Of a stretch of 64,000 nucleotides of DNA, positions 26,994 to 35,629 are shown piece by piece (the first letter of the stretch is position 1; the number at the start of each line of letters is the position of its first letter). This DNA comes from an uncultured Oscillospiraceae bacterium. Its GTDB lineage: Bacteria > Bacillota > Clostridia > Oscillospirales > Oscillospiraceae. The stretch is from the NCBI GenBank assembly GCA_947589545.1, contig CANQBA010000006.1, forward strand, positions 28,360 to 92,359. The letters are read 5' to 3'. A program made the position numbers and the translations under genes. The notes under the pieces are model-generated. The model saw nothing but the letters and a program-made list of their open reading frames with translations. It was not told the origin of the DNA and ran no database searches.

Positions 26994-27758
26994 ATGGCCA
27001 GCGAATATCTGAAATGGAAATACAAGGACGTAAAGCCCGACGAGAAGCCCGTCTACACCAAGAAGGAGCTGCGGCGCAACTGGTGGGACTACAACCTGAT
27101 CTGGGTGATCGTAGGGATCGTGGGGGCCCTCATCCTCTTTTTCATCATCAAGGACATGTTTTTCCGGACGAAGCCGGACTATGAGGTGGCGCTGATCGCC
27201 GCCAACGTCCCCGAGGAGGAGACGCAGGACGCCCTGAAGGCGCGGCTCGCCGAGCTCGGGGAGGATCTGAACGGCGACGGGAAGGTGGTCGTGGCGCTGA
27301 ACATCTACGGGGTGGACTTCAGCGACCCTGACGAGGACTACAGCGACATGGAGCTGCGGGAGGCCGTGATGACGCGGCTGACGGTGGATCTGACCTCCGG
27401 GGACGTCTTTTTGATCTTAGTGGATCAGCCCGAGGCGTTCCAGGCCCGTTTCGGCATCCTGTCGTATCTGGACGGCACCGCCCCGGACGCGGAGGGCGAC
27501 CGGTACGACGCGTCCAAGTGGCGGGACATGGTGTACCGCTGGGAGGACTGCCCGGTGCTGAGGGGCATGGATCTGGGGACGTTCACCCGGTTCATGGATC
27601 CCACCAAGACGCCCATGGACGGGCAGACCGCCATGGAGGGGCTGTATGTGGGCCGCCGGGGCATCTTTTTCGACAAGGATAAGGAGCGCTTCGCCGGGGC
27701 GGAGCGGCTCTGGCAGGCGCTGACGGCGGGCGCCGTTAAGACGGAGGGCGAGGAATGA
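26994..27758 (+). CDS. Single-pass membrane protein of unknown function
   Basis: A 254-residue protein with a basic N-terminus and one membrane helix at about residues 37-56 (IWVIVGIVGALILFFII). The rest is an acidic domain presumably outside the membrane. I do not recognise the family with certainty; similar proteins accompany YesL homologues in Clostridia. It starts immediately after the yesL-like stop and overlaps the GH115 gene by four bases (ATGA), so all belong to one operon running to 31199. A possible role is as partner of the YesL-like protein. Confidence 0.7.
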   Translation: MASEYLKWKYKDVKPDEKPVYTKKELRRNWWDYNLIWVIVGIVGALILFFIIKDMFFRTKPDYEVALIAANVPEEETQDALKARLAELGEDLNGDGKVVVALNIYGVDFSDPDEDYSDMELREAVMTRLTVDLTSGDVFLILVDQPEAFQARFGILSYLDGTAPDAEGDRYDASKWRDMVYRWEDCPVLRGMDLGTFTRFMDPTKTPMDGQTAMEGLYVGRRGIFFDKDKERFAGAERLWQALTAGAVKTEGEE

Positions 27759-29746
27759 GCTTCACCCTCTGCGCGGGGACGGCCGTGGGGGCCTATACGG
27801 GCGGCGACGGCCCGGAGGCGGTGGAAAACGCCGCCGGGATCCTCCGGCGGGATCTGGAAAAGCGGTTCGGCGCGGTGGAGCGCCCGGTAAACGCCATTAC
27901 CCTGGAAAGCGCCGTTTTTGACCGGCCGGAGGCCTTCGCTGTGGAGGCCGCGGCGGGGAAAATGGCCGTCCGCGCCGGGGACGCGCTGGGATTTGTCTAT
28001 GGGCTTCTCTATATCTCCCAGCGGTTTCTCGGCATCCCCCCGTTCTGGTTCTGGATGGACGTCCAAATCGGGCGGATCCCTCCGGTGTCCGTGCCCGACG
28101 GGGTGTATACCGGGAAAGAGCCCGCGGTGCGGTACCGGGGCTGGTTCATCAACGACGAGGTGCTTTTGAAAAAATGGGCCGTCCGGGGGGACTTTGCGGA
28201 GCCCTGGCGTATGGCCTTCGAGGCGCTGCTGCGGTGCGGCGGCAACATGGTCATCCCGGGCACGGACAAGGACGGCCGGCTCTACCGGGATCTGGCGGCC
28301 TCCTACGGGCTGTGGCTCTCCCATCACCACGCCGAGGCCCTGGGGGCGGAGTTCTTTCTCCGGGAGCACCCCGATCTGGAGCCCAACTACGACGACCACC
28401 CGGCGCTTTTTCAGAAGCAGTGGGAGGACGCCGTCAGGGCGCAGAGGGACAAGAAGGTGGTCTGGTGCCTGGGCTACCGGGGCCAGGGGGACGCGCCCTT
28501 CTGGGCCAGCGACACCACGGGAAAATACGACACCGACGAAAAGCGCGGGGCCATGATCTCCAAAATGCTCCGCCTCCAGCGGCGGCTGGTGGAAAAATAT
28601 GTACCCGACCCCGTCTTCTGCACCAACCTCTACGGGGAGGTCATGGAGCTTTACGCCAGGGGGGTCGTGGAGATCGACCCGGACGTGATCAAGATCAGGG
28701 CCGACAACGGCTACGGCAAAATGGTTTCCCGCCGCCGGGGCAATCACGATCCCCGTGTCCCCGCCCTGCCGGAGGCGCCGGAGGCCCACGGCGGCATCTA
28801 CTACCACGTCTCCTTCTACGACCTGCAGGCGGCCAACCACATGACCATGTTCCCCAACAGCGTGGATTTTGTGAACGGAGAGCTGGACGCGGCTGTGGAG
28901 AAGGGGCTTTCGGAGTACTGGATGATCAACTGCTCCAACATCCGGCCCCACGTCTATCTGCTGGACGCGGTGCGGAAAAAGTGGTTCGGCGAGACTGTCT
29001 CCGACGAGGGGCACAGCCGCGCCTTCGCGGAGACGTATCTCGGCGGCTCGGAGGCCGCGGCGGCCTGTTACCGGGCGTACAGCGGGGCCCAGCTCCCGTT
29101 CGGGCCGGAGCCGGATCAGCACGCCGGGGAGCAGTTTTACTGCGAGATCCCCCGGATGATCGCCCACCAATTCTTTATAGACCGCCTCTCCCCCGCCCCG
29201 GGCCTCCGGTGGCTGACGGACGCGGGGACGCTGGCCGGACAGGCGCGGTTTTTCGGCGGGCTCTGCCGGGCGCAGGCGCCGAAGCTCCTGGCGCTGTGGG
29301 AACAGTGTGAAAAAAGCGGCGCGGCGGACATCGCCCTCCACGCGCGTCTCCAGGCCCTGGGCGCCCAGGCCGGGGCGCTTCTGGGGGAGGGCTTCGCGGC
29401 GCTGGAAAAGGGGGATCCTCTGGCCGCCTTTATGGCCTTCGGGGACGCCTCGGAGCGCTTCCGGGAGGCCGCCGGGGCCCTGAAGGCCTGGGAGCAGGGG
29501 GTTTTTCAGGGCTTTACGGACAACGACTGCTTTGCCGACTACAAGCACACGGCCTACATGCTGGAAAAGCTCATGGGCTGTGTCCGGGAGCTGGGGGATT
29601 CCCCCGCCCACGACAGGTGGTACCGGCTGGCCTATATGGACAGGCGCGACAGGCCCATCCGGGCCCTGCTGGTGGAGGACAACCACCCCACGGACCGGGA
29701 ATTATACATACAATTTCAATCGCGGAAGGAGCAGGAACATGGCTGA
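27755..29746 (+). CDS. Glycoside hydrolase family 115-like protein
   Basis: A 663-residue protein with the GH115 layout: a small N-terminal alpha/beta domain (GFVYGLLYISQRFLGIPPFW near residue 75), then a barrel with RYRGWFINDEVLL, GYRGQGDAPFW, and WMINCSNIRPHVYLLD, and a helical end region. GH115 enzymes remove alpha-1,2-linked (methyl)glucuronic acid from xylan; in a pectin locus glucuronosyl decorations on galacturonan or arabinogalactan are possible. At 663 residues it is shorter than typical xylan-active members (about 800 or more) and probably lacks the C-terminal domains. It overlaps the gene before by 4 bases and the GH28 gene after by 8. No signal peptide. Confidence 0.8.
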   Translation: MSFTLCAGTAVGAYTGGDGPEAVENAAGILRRDLEKRFGAVERPVNAITLESAVFDRPEAFAVEAAAGKMAVRAGDALGFVYGLLYISQRFLGIPPFWFWMDVQIGRIPPVSVPDGVYTGKEPAVRYRGWFINDEVLLKKWAVRGDFAEPWRMAFEALLRCGGNMVIPGTDKDGRLYRDLAASYGLWLSHHHAEALGAEFFLREHPDLEPNYDDHPALFQKQWEDAVRAQRDKKVVWCLGYRGQGDAPFWASDTTGKYDTDEKRGAMISKMLRLQRRLVEKYVPDPVFCTNLYGEVMELYARGVVEIDPDVIKIRADNGYGKMVSRRRGNHDPRVPALPEAPEAHGGIYYHVSFYDLQAANHMTMFPNSVDFVNGELDAAVEKGLSEYWMINCSNIRPHVYLLDAVRKKWFGETVSDEGHSRAFAETYLGGSEAAAACYRAYSGAQLPFGPEPDQHAGEQFYCEIPRMIAHQFFIDRLSPAPGLRWLTDAGTLAGQARFFGGLCRAQAPKLLALWEQCEKSGAADIALHARLQALGAQAGALLGEGFAALEKGDPLAAFMAFGDASERFREAAGALKAWEQGVFQGFTDNDCFADYKHTAYMLEKLMGCVRELGDSPAHDRWYRLAYMDRRDRPIRALLVEDNHPTDRELYIQFQSRKEQEHG

Positions 29747-31199
29747 ACTCAATTACGCCGCCACGGCGAACACCGTCACCCTCTGGTGGGAGAAATCCGC
29801 GCCGGGGCCGTACTCCGTCAATTTCGGCGGGGAGACAAGGGCCACGGAGAAGACCCATCTCACCTTTGACAATCTGCCGCCGGACACGGGCTTTCGAGTC
29901 TCCGTCCAGGCCGGGGACGCCGTCTTGGGCGCTCTGACGGTGAGGACGGGGAAGGTGCGGGCGCGGCTGGACGTCCGGGACTTCGGCGCGGCGGGCGACG
30001 GGATCGCCATGGACACCGCCGCCCTCCAGGCGGCCATCGACGCCTGCGGCCCCCATCAGGAGGTCTACGTCCCCGCCGGCACCTACAAAACCGGGGCCCT
30101 GCGGCTCCACTCGGATATGGCCCTCCACGTGGACGAGGGCGCGGTGCTCCAGGGCACCGCCGATCCTAAGGACTATCTGCCCCGGATCCGAAGCCGCTTT
30201 GAGGGCATCGAGATGGAGTGCTACTCGAGCCTTCTCAATCTGGGCGAGCTGAACCACAACGAGGGGCCCAACTGCAAAAACGTGCTGATCTACGGGGGCG
30301 GGACCATCGCCTCCGGCGGGCAGGAGCTGTGCCTCAACGTCATCGACTCCGAGCGGGAGAGATTGAAGGAATTCCTGGCCGCCAACGCGGAGCTGGTGGC
30401 CTCCTGCGAGAACGACCACACCATCCCCGGCCGGGTGCGGCCCAGGCTCATCAACATGTCCAACTGCGAGAATATCCGTATCTCGGGGCTGACGCTGAAA
30501 AACGGCGCCAGCTGGAACCTGCATTTCATCTACAGCCGGGGCATCGTCACCGACCACTGCACCTTCTTGTCCGAGGGGGTCTGGAACGGTGACGGCTGGG
30601 ATCCGGATTCCAGCGAGGACTGCACGCTGTTCGCCTGCCGGTTCTTCACCGGGGACGACATGGTGGCCGTGAAATCCGGCAAAAACCCGGAGGGCAACGA
30701 GATAAACCGCCCCACAAGGCGCATACGCATCTTCGACTGCGAAAGCTCCTTCGGCCACGGCATCGTGGTGGGCAGTGAGATGAGCGGCGGCGTGGAGGAC
30801 GTGTGGGTCTGGGACTGCGACCTGGGGCAGGCCATGCAGGGCATCGAGATCAAGGCCACCCCCAAGCGGGGCGGCTATGTGCGGGGCCTGCGGCTCACGG
30901 ACTGTACCGTGGCGCGGGTGCTGATGCACACCGTCCCCTACAACGACGACGGCGTCCCCGGCCCGGATCAGCCCGTCTTTGAAAACTGCCTCTTTGAGCG
31001 GGTGCGCATTTTGGGCCAAAGCCTGGATCACGACCACGTCCTGCGCCGCACGCCGGCCATCGAGCTGGTGGGCTTTTCAAAGCCGGGGCACGAGATAAGG
31101 AACATGACGTTTACCGACTGTACCCTGGCGGAGGGCAATCTGGGGGTCATTTTGCGGAAATGCCAGGGGCTGACGTTTAAAAATCTATGCTGTGAGTAA
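29739..31199 (+). CDS. GH28 polygalacturonase/rhamnogalacturonan hydrolase family protein
   Basis: A 486-residue right-handed beta-helix enzyme. A fibronectin-like domain (1-75) precedes the helix, which begins with DVRDFGAAGDGIAMDTAALQ, the classic GH28/pectate lyase superfamily opening (20 residues shown). The catalytic motifs follow: NGDGWDPDS, FTGDDMVAVKSG, SFGHGIVVGSE and IEIKA. It would hydrolyse alpha-galacturonosyl bonds to galacturonate or rhamnose from the non-reducing end. No signal peptide, so it is intracellular. The start at ATG 29739 follows GGAAGGAGCAGGAAC; the frame is open further upstream, but that part is out-of-frame overlap with GH115. Exo-acting specificity is inferred. 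Confidence 0.88.
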   Translation: MAELNYAATANTVTLWWEKSAPGPYSVNFGGETRATEKTHLTFDNLPPDTGFRVSVQAGDAVLGALTVRTGKVRARLDVRDFGAAGDGIAMDTAALQAAIDACGPHQEVYVPAGTYKTGALRLHSDMALHVDEGAVLQGTADPKDYLPRIRSRFEGIEMECYSSLLNLGELNHNEGPNCKNVLIYGGGTIASGGQELCLNVIDSERERLKEFLAANAELVASCENDHTIPGRVRPRLINMSNCENIRISGLTLKNGASWNLHFIYSRGIVTDHCTFLSEGVWNGDGWDPDSSEDCTLFACRFFTGDDMVAVKSGKNPEGNEINRPTRRIRIFDCESSFGHGIVVGSEMSGGVEDVWVWDCDLGQAMQGIEIKATPKRGGYVRGLRLTDCTVARVLMHTVPYNDDGVPGPDQPVFENCLFERVRILGQSLDHDHVLRRTPAIELVGFSKPGHEIRNMTFTDCTLAEGNLGVILRKCQGLTFKNLCCE

Positions 31200-31313
31200 A
31201 AGCCCTTAATTTTGTCCAATTCCGTTTTGTGTTCCCGCCTTCACATATACTGGCGTACCGCTGAATATCAGGGGCAAGTCACCGACAGGTAAATCGAAGT
31301 TTGAAGGGATATT

Positions 31314-31658
31314 ATGCGCGGCGACTATCCAAAAATAATTGGCTGTAAAGTCTATGGAATAATTGATAGACCTATTGGCAGTTGCCACCCTCACGATAAG
31401 GAAATGATTTATCCGATAAACTACGGATATGTCAAAAATGTTTTTGCGGAGGACGGTGAAGAACAGGATATTTATCTTTTGGGCGTCGATGTTCCTGTAA
31501 ATATGTTTGAGGGATGTGTTATAGCCGTATACCGCAGGTCTGATGACATTGAAGATAAATGGATCGTATCGGCAGACGGAAAGGATTATCCAGATGAAGT
31601 CATACTCGAAAAGATAGCCTTTCAGGAACAGTTTTTTCATGGTAAGCTGCTTAGATAA
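31314..31658 (+). CDS. Inorganic pyrophosphatase-like protein
   Basis: A 114-residue soluble protein. It resembles short family I inorganic pyrophosphatases: KVYGIIDRPIGS, then PINYGYV, EDGEEQDIYLLGVD (the metal-binding Asp-rich loop) and a C-terminal FQEQFF. It would hydrolyse diphosphate or a related compound. It is shorter than the classical enzyme (about 170), so full activity is uncertain. Base composition is much richer in A+T than the flanking sugar genes, pointing to insertion as a single gene between the GH28 operon and the AraC gene. RBS AAGGG lies five bases before the ATG. Confidence 0.65.
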   Translation: MRGDYPKIIGCKVYGIIDRPIGSCHPHDKEMIYPINYGYVKNVFAEDGEEQDIYLLGVDVPVNMFEGCVIAVYRRSDDIEDKWIVSADGKDYPDEVILEKIAFQEQFFHGKLLR

Positions 31659-31676
31659 ATTCCTGTTTAACGGGCT

Positions 31677-32663
31677 CTATCCCGGGAACATGACCGGGGA
31701 GCGGGCGTTCCGTTTCCGGTACTCCCCCGGGGTACAGCCGTAGAGCTGTTCAAAGCGGCGGTAGAAGAACGCGGTGTTCTCATAGCCCACGCGGACGGCG
31801 ATGTCGGCTATGGGCAGCTCCGACTCCGTCAGCAGCGTCACGGCCCGGTTGAAGCGGGCGGTGTGCAGAAGCTCCGTGAAGGTACAGCCGGTGCGGCGCT
31901 TCAAAAGGCGGGTCAGGGCGGAGGGCGTCAGCCCCTGCTCCCGGGCAAGATCGGCAAGCGTGCAGTGGACGTCCGCCTCGATGCGGGAGAGGGAGTGCAG
32001 TACCACCACCTGCTCCCGGTCCCGGCGGCCCGAAATGAGAAGCTTTTCCGCCCGGAGGGACAGATGGCGCAGCAGAAGCTCCAGGGTGATCCGCTGAAGC
32101 TCCTGGCGGCGGGGGTCGGCCCCCTCCAGCTCCAGGAGCACCAGGTTCTCCAGAAGATTTTCCACGGCGGCGTCGCCGGAAATATCGAATACAAGATACG
32201 CCCCGGCGCTCCCCGTCAGGCCCAGGTTGCTCTTCAGGAACACGGCCAGGGCGCTCGACCCGCCCATGGAGATGGCGGCGTTATCAAAAAAGGCGGGGAC
32301 AAGGATGAAATTTACCGCCACGTCGTCCCGGCCCGCCGGCATGATCTCATGCTCCGCGCCCCGGCCCAGCAAAAGGAGGCTCCCGGCCCGAAGCTCCAGC
32401 TTCTCCGTGCCGTCGATGATGTGGCGGGTGACGCCGGCGGCCTGGTAGACCATCTCCACATAGGTGTGGCTGTGCCGGGGAAAGGGCGCGAAGCGGGTGT
32501 GGGTGCGGATGCCGAAAAGCCGTCCCCCGCTGAGAAGGCCGCCGGGCTCCAAAACGTTGCCGCCGGCGCGGTTATATAAGGTCATATCCACGGCCTCGCC
32601 GCTCAGGATCTCCCGCTCCTCGGCGGAGATTTGCGACAGGCGCTCCAGGATCTCGGGACGCAT
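31677..32663 (-). CDS. AraC-family regulator, probable rhamnose-operon activator
   Basis: A 328-residue regulator with an N-terminal cupin (FPRHSHTYVEMVYQ with the metal/sugar-site histidines; LLLLGRGAEHEI) and two C-terminal helix-turn-helix units (LADLAREQGLTPSALTRLLK and IADIAVRVGYENTAFFYRRF). The start is ATG 32663, five bases after GAGGTGG; the longer open frame to 32870 runs through the structured leader on the other strand and is not coding. It is divergent from rhaBAD, so by position it is the RhaR/RhaS counterpart that reports rhamnose. Ligand is inferred. Confidence 0.85.
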   Translation of the reverse strand: MRPEILERLSQISAEEREILSGEAVDMTLYNRAGGNVLEPGGLLSGGRLFGIRTHTRFAPFPRHSHTYVEMVYQAAGVTRHIIDGTEKLELRAGSLLLLGRGAEHEIMPAGRDDVAVNFILVPAFFDNAAISMGGSSALAVFLKSNLGLTGSAGAYLVFDISGDAAVENLLENLVLLELEGADPRRQELQRITLELLLRHLSLRAEKLLISGRRDREQVVVLHSLSRIEADVHCTLADLAREQGLTPSALTRLLKRRTGCTFTELLHTARFNRAVTLLTESELPIADIAVRVGYENTAFFYRRFEQLYGCTPGEYRKRNARSPVMFPG

Positions 32664-32682
32664 ATTTACCACCTCGGGATCA

Positions 32683-32711
32683 TAGTAAACCCCGTATGGC
32701 GGCTTGTCAAG
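32683..32711 (-). promoter_or_regulatory. Promoter of the AraC regulator gene
   Basis: Minus strand: TTGACA, 17 bases, TACTAT. The start lies about 10-12 bases before the RBS of the regulator gene. Confidence 0.6.
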
Positions 32712-32752
32712 GGAAAACGCAAAATCGGATACACCGAAAAATTTTTCCGTTA

Positions 32753-32781
32753 TTGCCGGGCGGGAAAATCCGGGGTATATT
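32753..32781 (+). promoter_or_regulatory. Promoter of the structured leader and rhaBAD
   Basis: TTGCCG (32753-32758), 17 bases and TATATT (32776-32781). The expected start at about 32788 coincides with the 5' edge of the long terminal stem of the leader element. Confidence 0.5.
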
Positions 32782-32788
32782 AATGCTG

Positions 32789-33065
32789 TAGCTGACGGGA
32801 ATCGAACCCGCGTCGGTTTTCGCCGGCTGATTTGTGCCAGTACTTTGTCAAAAGCCTTGACAATACGCAAGTATTCTCTGTGGCTTTTTCCGCGTCCTGA
32901 CGCAAATCAGCTCGCCGAAAACTACAAGGCACTCCACGCGGAGCAATTTTCGAGGGATTTTCCGTGCGGAGGAGGCAGCCTTGCTGGCGCAAGGCAACGA
33001 CGATAAGCGGAAAAGCACCGGAAAGGGCCCGTGTGGAGCGGCGTGGGTTCGACTCCCGTCAGCTA
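32789..33065 (+). ncRNA. Candidate structured RNA in the rhaB leader, ends resembling tRNA T-arms
   Basis: The ends pair: 32789-32812 with 33042-33065 forms a 24-bp stem with one mismatch and one wobble. The 3' strand reads as a T-arm plus acceptor (GGGTTCGACTCCC followed by GTCAGCTA). Inside are a second long stem (about 32814-32838 with 32899-32924), a hairpin AAAAGCC/GGCTTTT enclosing AATAC-gcaa-GTATT, a perfect hairpin GCCTTG/CAAGGC, and a TTTTCCG/CGGAAAA pairing around it. It ends 24 bases before the rhaB ATG. No tRNA cloverleaf or tmRNA tag can be drawn. It may be a regulatory leader, a mobile RNA-like repeat or a tRNA-derived inverted repeat. Confidence 0.45.
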
Positions 33066-33088
33066 TAAGCGATAAAAGGGGTGGAAGA

Positions 33089-34363
33089 ATGAAATACTAT
33101 CTGGCCATTGACATCGGCGCCTCCTCCGGCCGGCATCTGGTGGGCTGGGAGGAGAACGGAGAGCTCGTGACGCGCGAGGTTTTTCGCTTCCCCAACGGCG
33201 TCAAGGAGGAAAAGGGGCGCCTCGTCTGGGACATGCCGGCCCTCGCCGGGTACGTTCGGGAGGGCATCGACAGAGCGCTGGCGGAATTCGGACAGATCGA
33301 GTCCTTCGCCATCGACACCTGGGGCGTGGACTACGTGCTGATGCGGGGGGACGAGCCCGTGCCGCCCTTCTACGCCTACCGGGATTCCCGCACGGAGAAG
33401 ATCATCGATGAGGTTCATTCCATCGTGCCCTTTGAGGAGCTCTACAGGCACACCGGATGCCAGTTCCAGCCCTTCAACACCGTCTATCAGCTCTATGAGG
33501 ACAGGAAAAGCGGGCGGCTTGAGGGCGTGACGGGGCTTTTGATGGTGCCGGAGTATCTGATGTGGACGCTGACGGGGGTGAAGGCGCGGGAGTACACCAA
33601 CGCCACCACCCAGGGCCTCATCAACGCCGAGACGGGCAAATTTGACACGGAAATAACGGACAGGCTGGGCCTGCCGCGCTGTCTCTTCCCGGAGCTGTCC
33701 GCCCCCGGAACGGTCATCGGCGAATATAAGGGCATCCGCGCCGTCCTCTGCGCCACCCACGACACCGGCTCCGCCGTAGAGGGCATCCCCATGGAGGGGT
33801 CGGAGCCCTACATCTCCTCCGGCACCTGGTCGCTTCTGGGCGTCAAGACGCCAAAGCCCCTGACGGACGCGGGGAGCATGGCCGCCAACTACTCCAACGA
33901 GGGCGGCGTCGGCTACAACCGCTATCAGAAGAACATCATGGGCATGTGGCTCATCAACCGCCTGCGGAGCGAGCTTTGCCCGGAGACGGACTTCGGGACG
34001 ATTACGCGCCTGGCGGAGGAGAGCGCCAACACCGCCACGGTGGACGCGGCGGCGCAGGAATTTCTGGCGCCGGAGAGCATGGTCAGGGCCTTTGACAAGG
34101 CCGCGGGCGGCGCGCTCCACACCCCCGGGGATTATTTCAACTGCGCGGTGAGAAGCCTGGCGCTGGGGTACAAAAAGGCGCTGGAGGAGCTGGAGGCCAA
34201 CACCGGCAAGCGCTATACAAAGCTCTACATCGTGGGCGGCGGGGCCAGGAACGGCTACCTCAACCGGCTCACGGAAGAGGTCACAGGAAAAACCGTCGCG
34301 GCCCTGCCCATCGAGGCCACGGCTATCGGAAATCTGAAAATTCAAATGGAGGTAAGCAAATGA
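33089..34363 (+). CDS. rhaB: Rhamnulokinase, C-terminally short
   Basis: Phosphorylates L-rhamnulose at C1 with ATP. The FGGY-kinase fold is visible: AIDIGASSGRH (phosphate 1 motif), FAIDTWGVDY, CATHDTGSAV and SSGTWSLLG, and the adenosine-site VGGGARNGYLN near the end. The start is ATG 33089 behind AAGGGGTGGA; the frame is open upstream within the leader but has no RBS. At 424 residues it lacks the 40-60 residues that usually follow the EATAIGN motif (family about 470-490); the reading frame ends just after NLKIQM, inside the rhaA RBS. It overlaps rhaA by four bases. Confidence 0.9.
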   Translation: MKYYLAIDIGASSGRHLVGWEENGELVTREVFRFPNGVKEEKGRLVWDMPALAGYVREGIDRALAEFGQIESFAIDTWGVDYVLMRGDEPVPPFYAYRDSRTEKIIDEVHSIVPFEELYRHTGCQFQPFNTVYQLYEDRKSGRLEGVTGLLMVPEYLMWTLTGVKAREYTNATTQGLINAETGKFDTEITDRLGLPRCLFPELSAPGTVIGEYKGIRAVLCATHDTGSAVEGIPMEGSEPYISSGTWSLLGVKTPKPLTDAGSMAANYSNEGGVGYNRYQKNIMGMWLINRLRSELCPETDFGTITRLAEESANTATVDAAAQEFLAPESMVRAFDKAAGGALHTPGDYFNCAVRSLALGYKKALEELEANTGKRYTKLYIVGGGARNGYLNRLTEEVTGKTVAALPIEATAIGNLKIQMEVSK

Positions 34364-35616
34364 GCTACACGGAAGCGAAGGAAAAATACGCAAAGCTGGG
34401 TGTGGACGTGGAGGCGGCTATGGAGACGCTGAAGGGCGTGCCCGTCTCTCTGCACTGCTGGCAGGGAGACGACGTGCGAGGCTTCGATACCGACCCCTCC
34501 AAGCCCCTGACCGGCGGCATCCAGACCACCGGCAACTACCCCGGCAGGGCCCGGACGCCGGAGGAGCTGATGGCGGATATCGACGAGGTCTTAAAGCTCA
34601 TCCCGGGCAAGGTGAAGATGAATCTTCACGCAAGCTACGCCATTTTTGAAAACGGCGACTGGGCCGACCGGGACAGGCTGGAGCCCAGGCACTTTAAAAA
34701 GTGGGCGGAGTTTTGCAAGGCCAGGGGCCTGGGGTGCGACTTCAATCCCACCTTCTTCTCCCACCCCAAGTGCGACCCGCTGACCCTCTCCTCCCCGAGC
34801 GCGGAGACGCGGCGCTTCTGGATCGACCACGGCAAGGCCTCCATCCGCATCAGCCAGTACCTGGCCGAGGAGCTGGGCGGGGAGTGCGTCATGAACATCT
34901 GGACCGGCGACGGCCTTAAGGACGTCCCCGGCGACCGGCTGGGGCCCCGGGTGCGCTACCGGGAGGCCATAGACGAGATCCTCTCCGAGCCCTTTGACTT
35001 CAACAAGGTCAAGCCCTGCGTGGAGTCCAAGGTCTTTGGCATCGGCGTGGAGGCCTACACGGTAGGATCCGCCGAGTTCGCCCTGAGCTACGCCGCCGCC
35101 AATCCGGGCAAGTGCATCCCCCTGATGGATAACGGCCACTATCACCCCACCGAGGTGGTCAGCGACAAGATCCCGGCGCTTTTGGCCTTCTACCCGGAGA
35201 TCGCCCTCCACGTCACCCGTCCCATCCGCTGGGACTCCGACCATGTGGTGCTCTTTGACGACGAAATACGCGAGATCGCCCGGGAGATCGTCCGCTGCGG
35301 CGGTCTGGACGGCCGGGTGAAGATCGCCCTGGACTACTTCGACGCCTCCATCAACCGCGTCTCCGCCTGGACCACGGGCTTCCGCAATCTCCAGAAGGCC
35401 CTGCTGTTCGCGCTGCTGCAGCCCAATGAGGAGGAGAAGCGGCTCCAGGACACCGGCGATTTCACCACGCTGATGGTGCTCCAGGAGGAGCTGAAGACCG
35501 CGCCCTTCGGGGACGTGTGGGACGAGTACTGCCGCCGCCAGGGCAAGCCTCTGGACGGGGCGTGGCTGCCGGAGATCAAAAAATACGAAGCCGACGTGCT
35601 TGCAAAGAGAGCGTAA
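34360..35616 (+). CDS. rhaA: L-rhamnose isomerase
   Basis: A 418-residue xylose-isomerase-like TIM barrel that converts L-rhamnose to L-rhamnulose using Mn or other divalent metals. Family segments include PVSLHCWQGDDVRGF near residue 30, GGIQTTGNYPG, KMNLHASYA, NPTFFSHP, and the metal-ligand region MDNGHYHPTEVVSDK with DSDHVV. Length equals the family norm. It starts within the rhaB stop (ATGA overlap) with GGAGGTAA as RBS and precedes rhaD by 13 bases. Cytoplasmic. Confidence 0.97.
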   Translation: MSYTEAKEKYAKLGVDVEAAMETLKGVPVSLHCWQGDDVRGFDTDPSKPLTGGIQTTGNYPGRARTPEELMADIDEVLKLIPGKVKMNLHASYAIFENGDWADRDRLEPRHFKKWAEFCKARGLGCDFNPTFFSHPKCDPLTLSSPSAETRRFWIDHGKASIRISQYLAEELGGECVMNIWTGDGLKDVPGDRLGPRVRYREAIDEILSEPFDFNKVKPCVESKVFGIGVEAYTVGSAEFALSYAAANPGKCIPLMDNGHYHPTEVVSDKIPALLAFYPEIALHVTRPIRWDSDHVVLFDDEIREIAREIVRCGGLDGRVKIALDYFDASINRVSAWTTGFRNLQKALLFALLQPNEEEKRLQDTGDFTTLMVLQEELKTAPFGDVWDEYCRRQGKPLDGAWLPEIKKYEADVLAKRA

Positions 35617-35629
35617 GGAGGAATAGACT

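Noticed and set aside
31677..32870. Extended 397-residue version of the AraC regulator
   Set aside because: The extra N-terminal part is the antisense of the structured leader and promoter region; a good RBS stands before the ATG at 32663.
32780..33070. tmRNA or tRNA gene (T-arm-like ends)
   Set aside because: No D arm, anticodon arm, CCA end or tag-peptide frame can be placed on either strand. Only the T-arm-like ends match.
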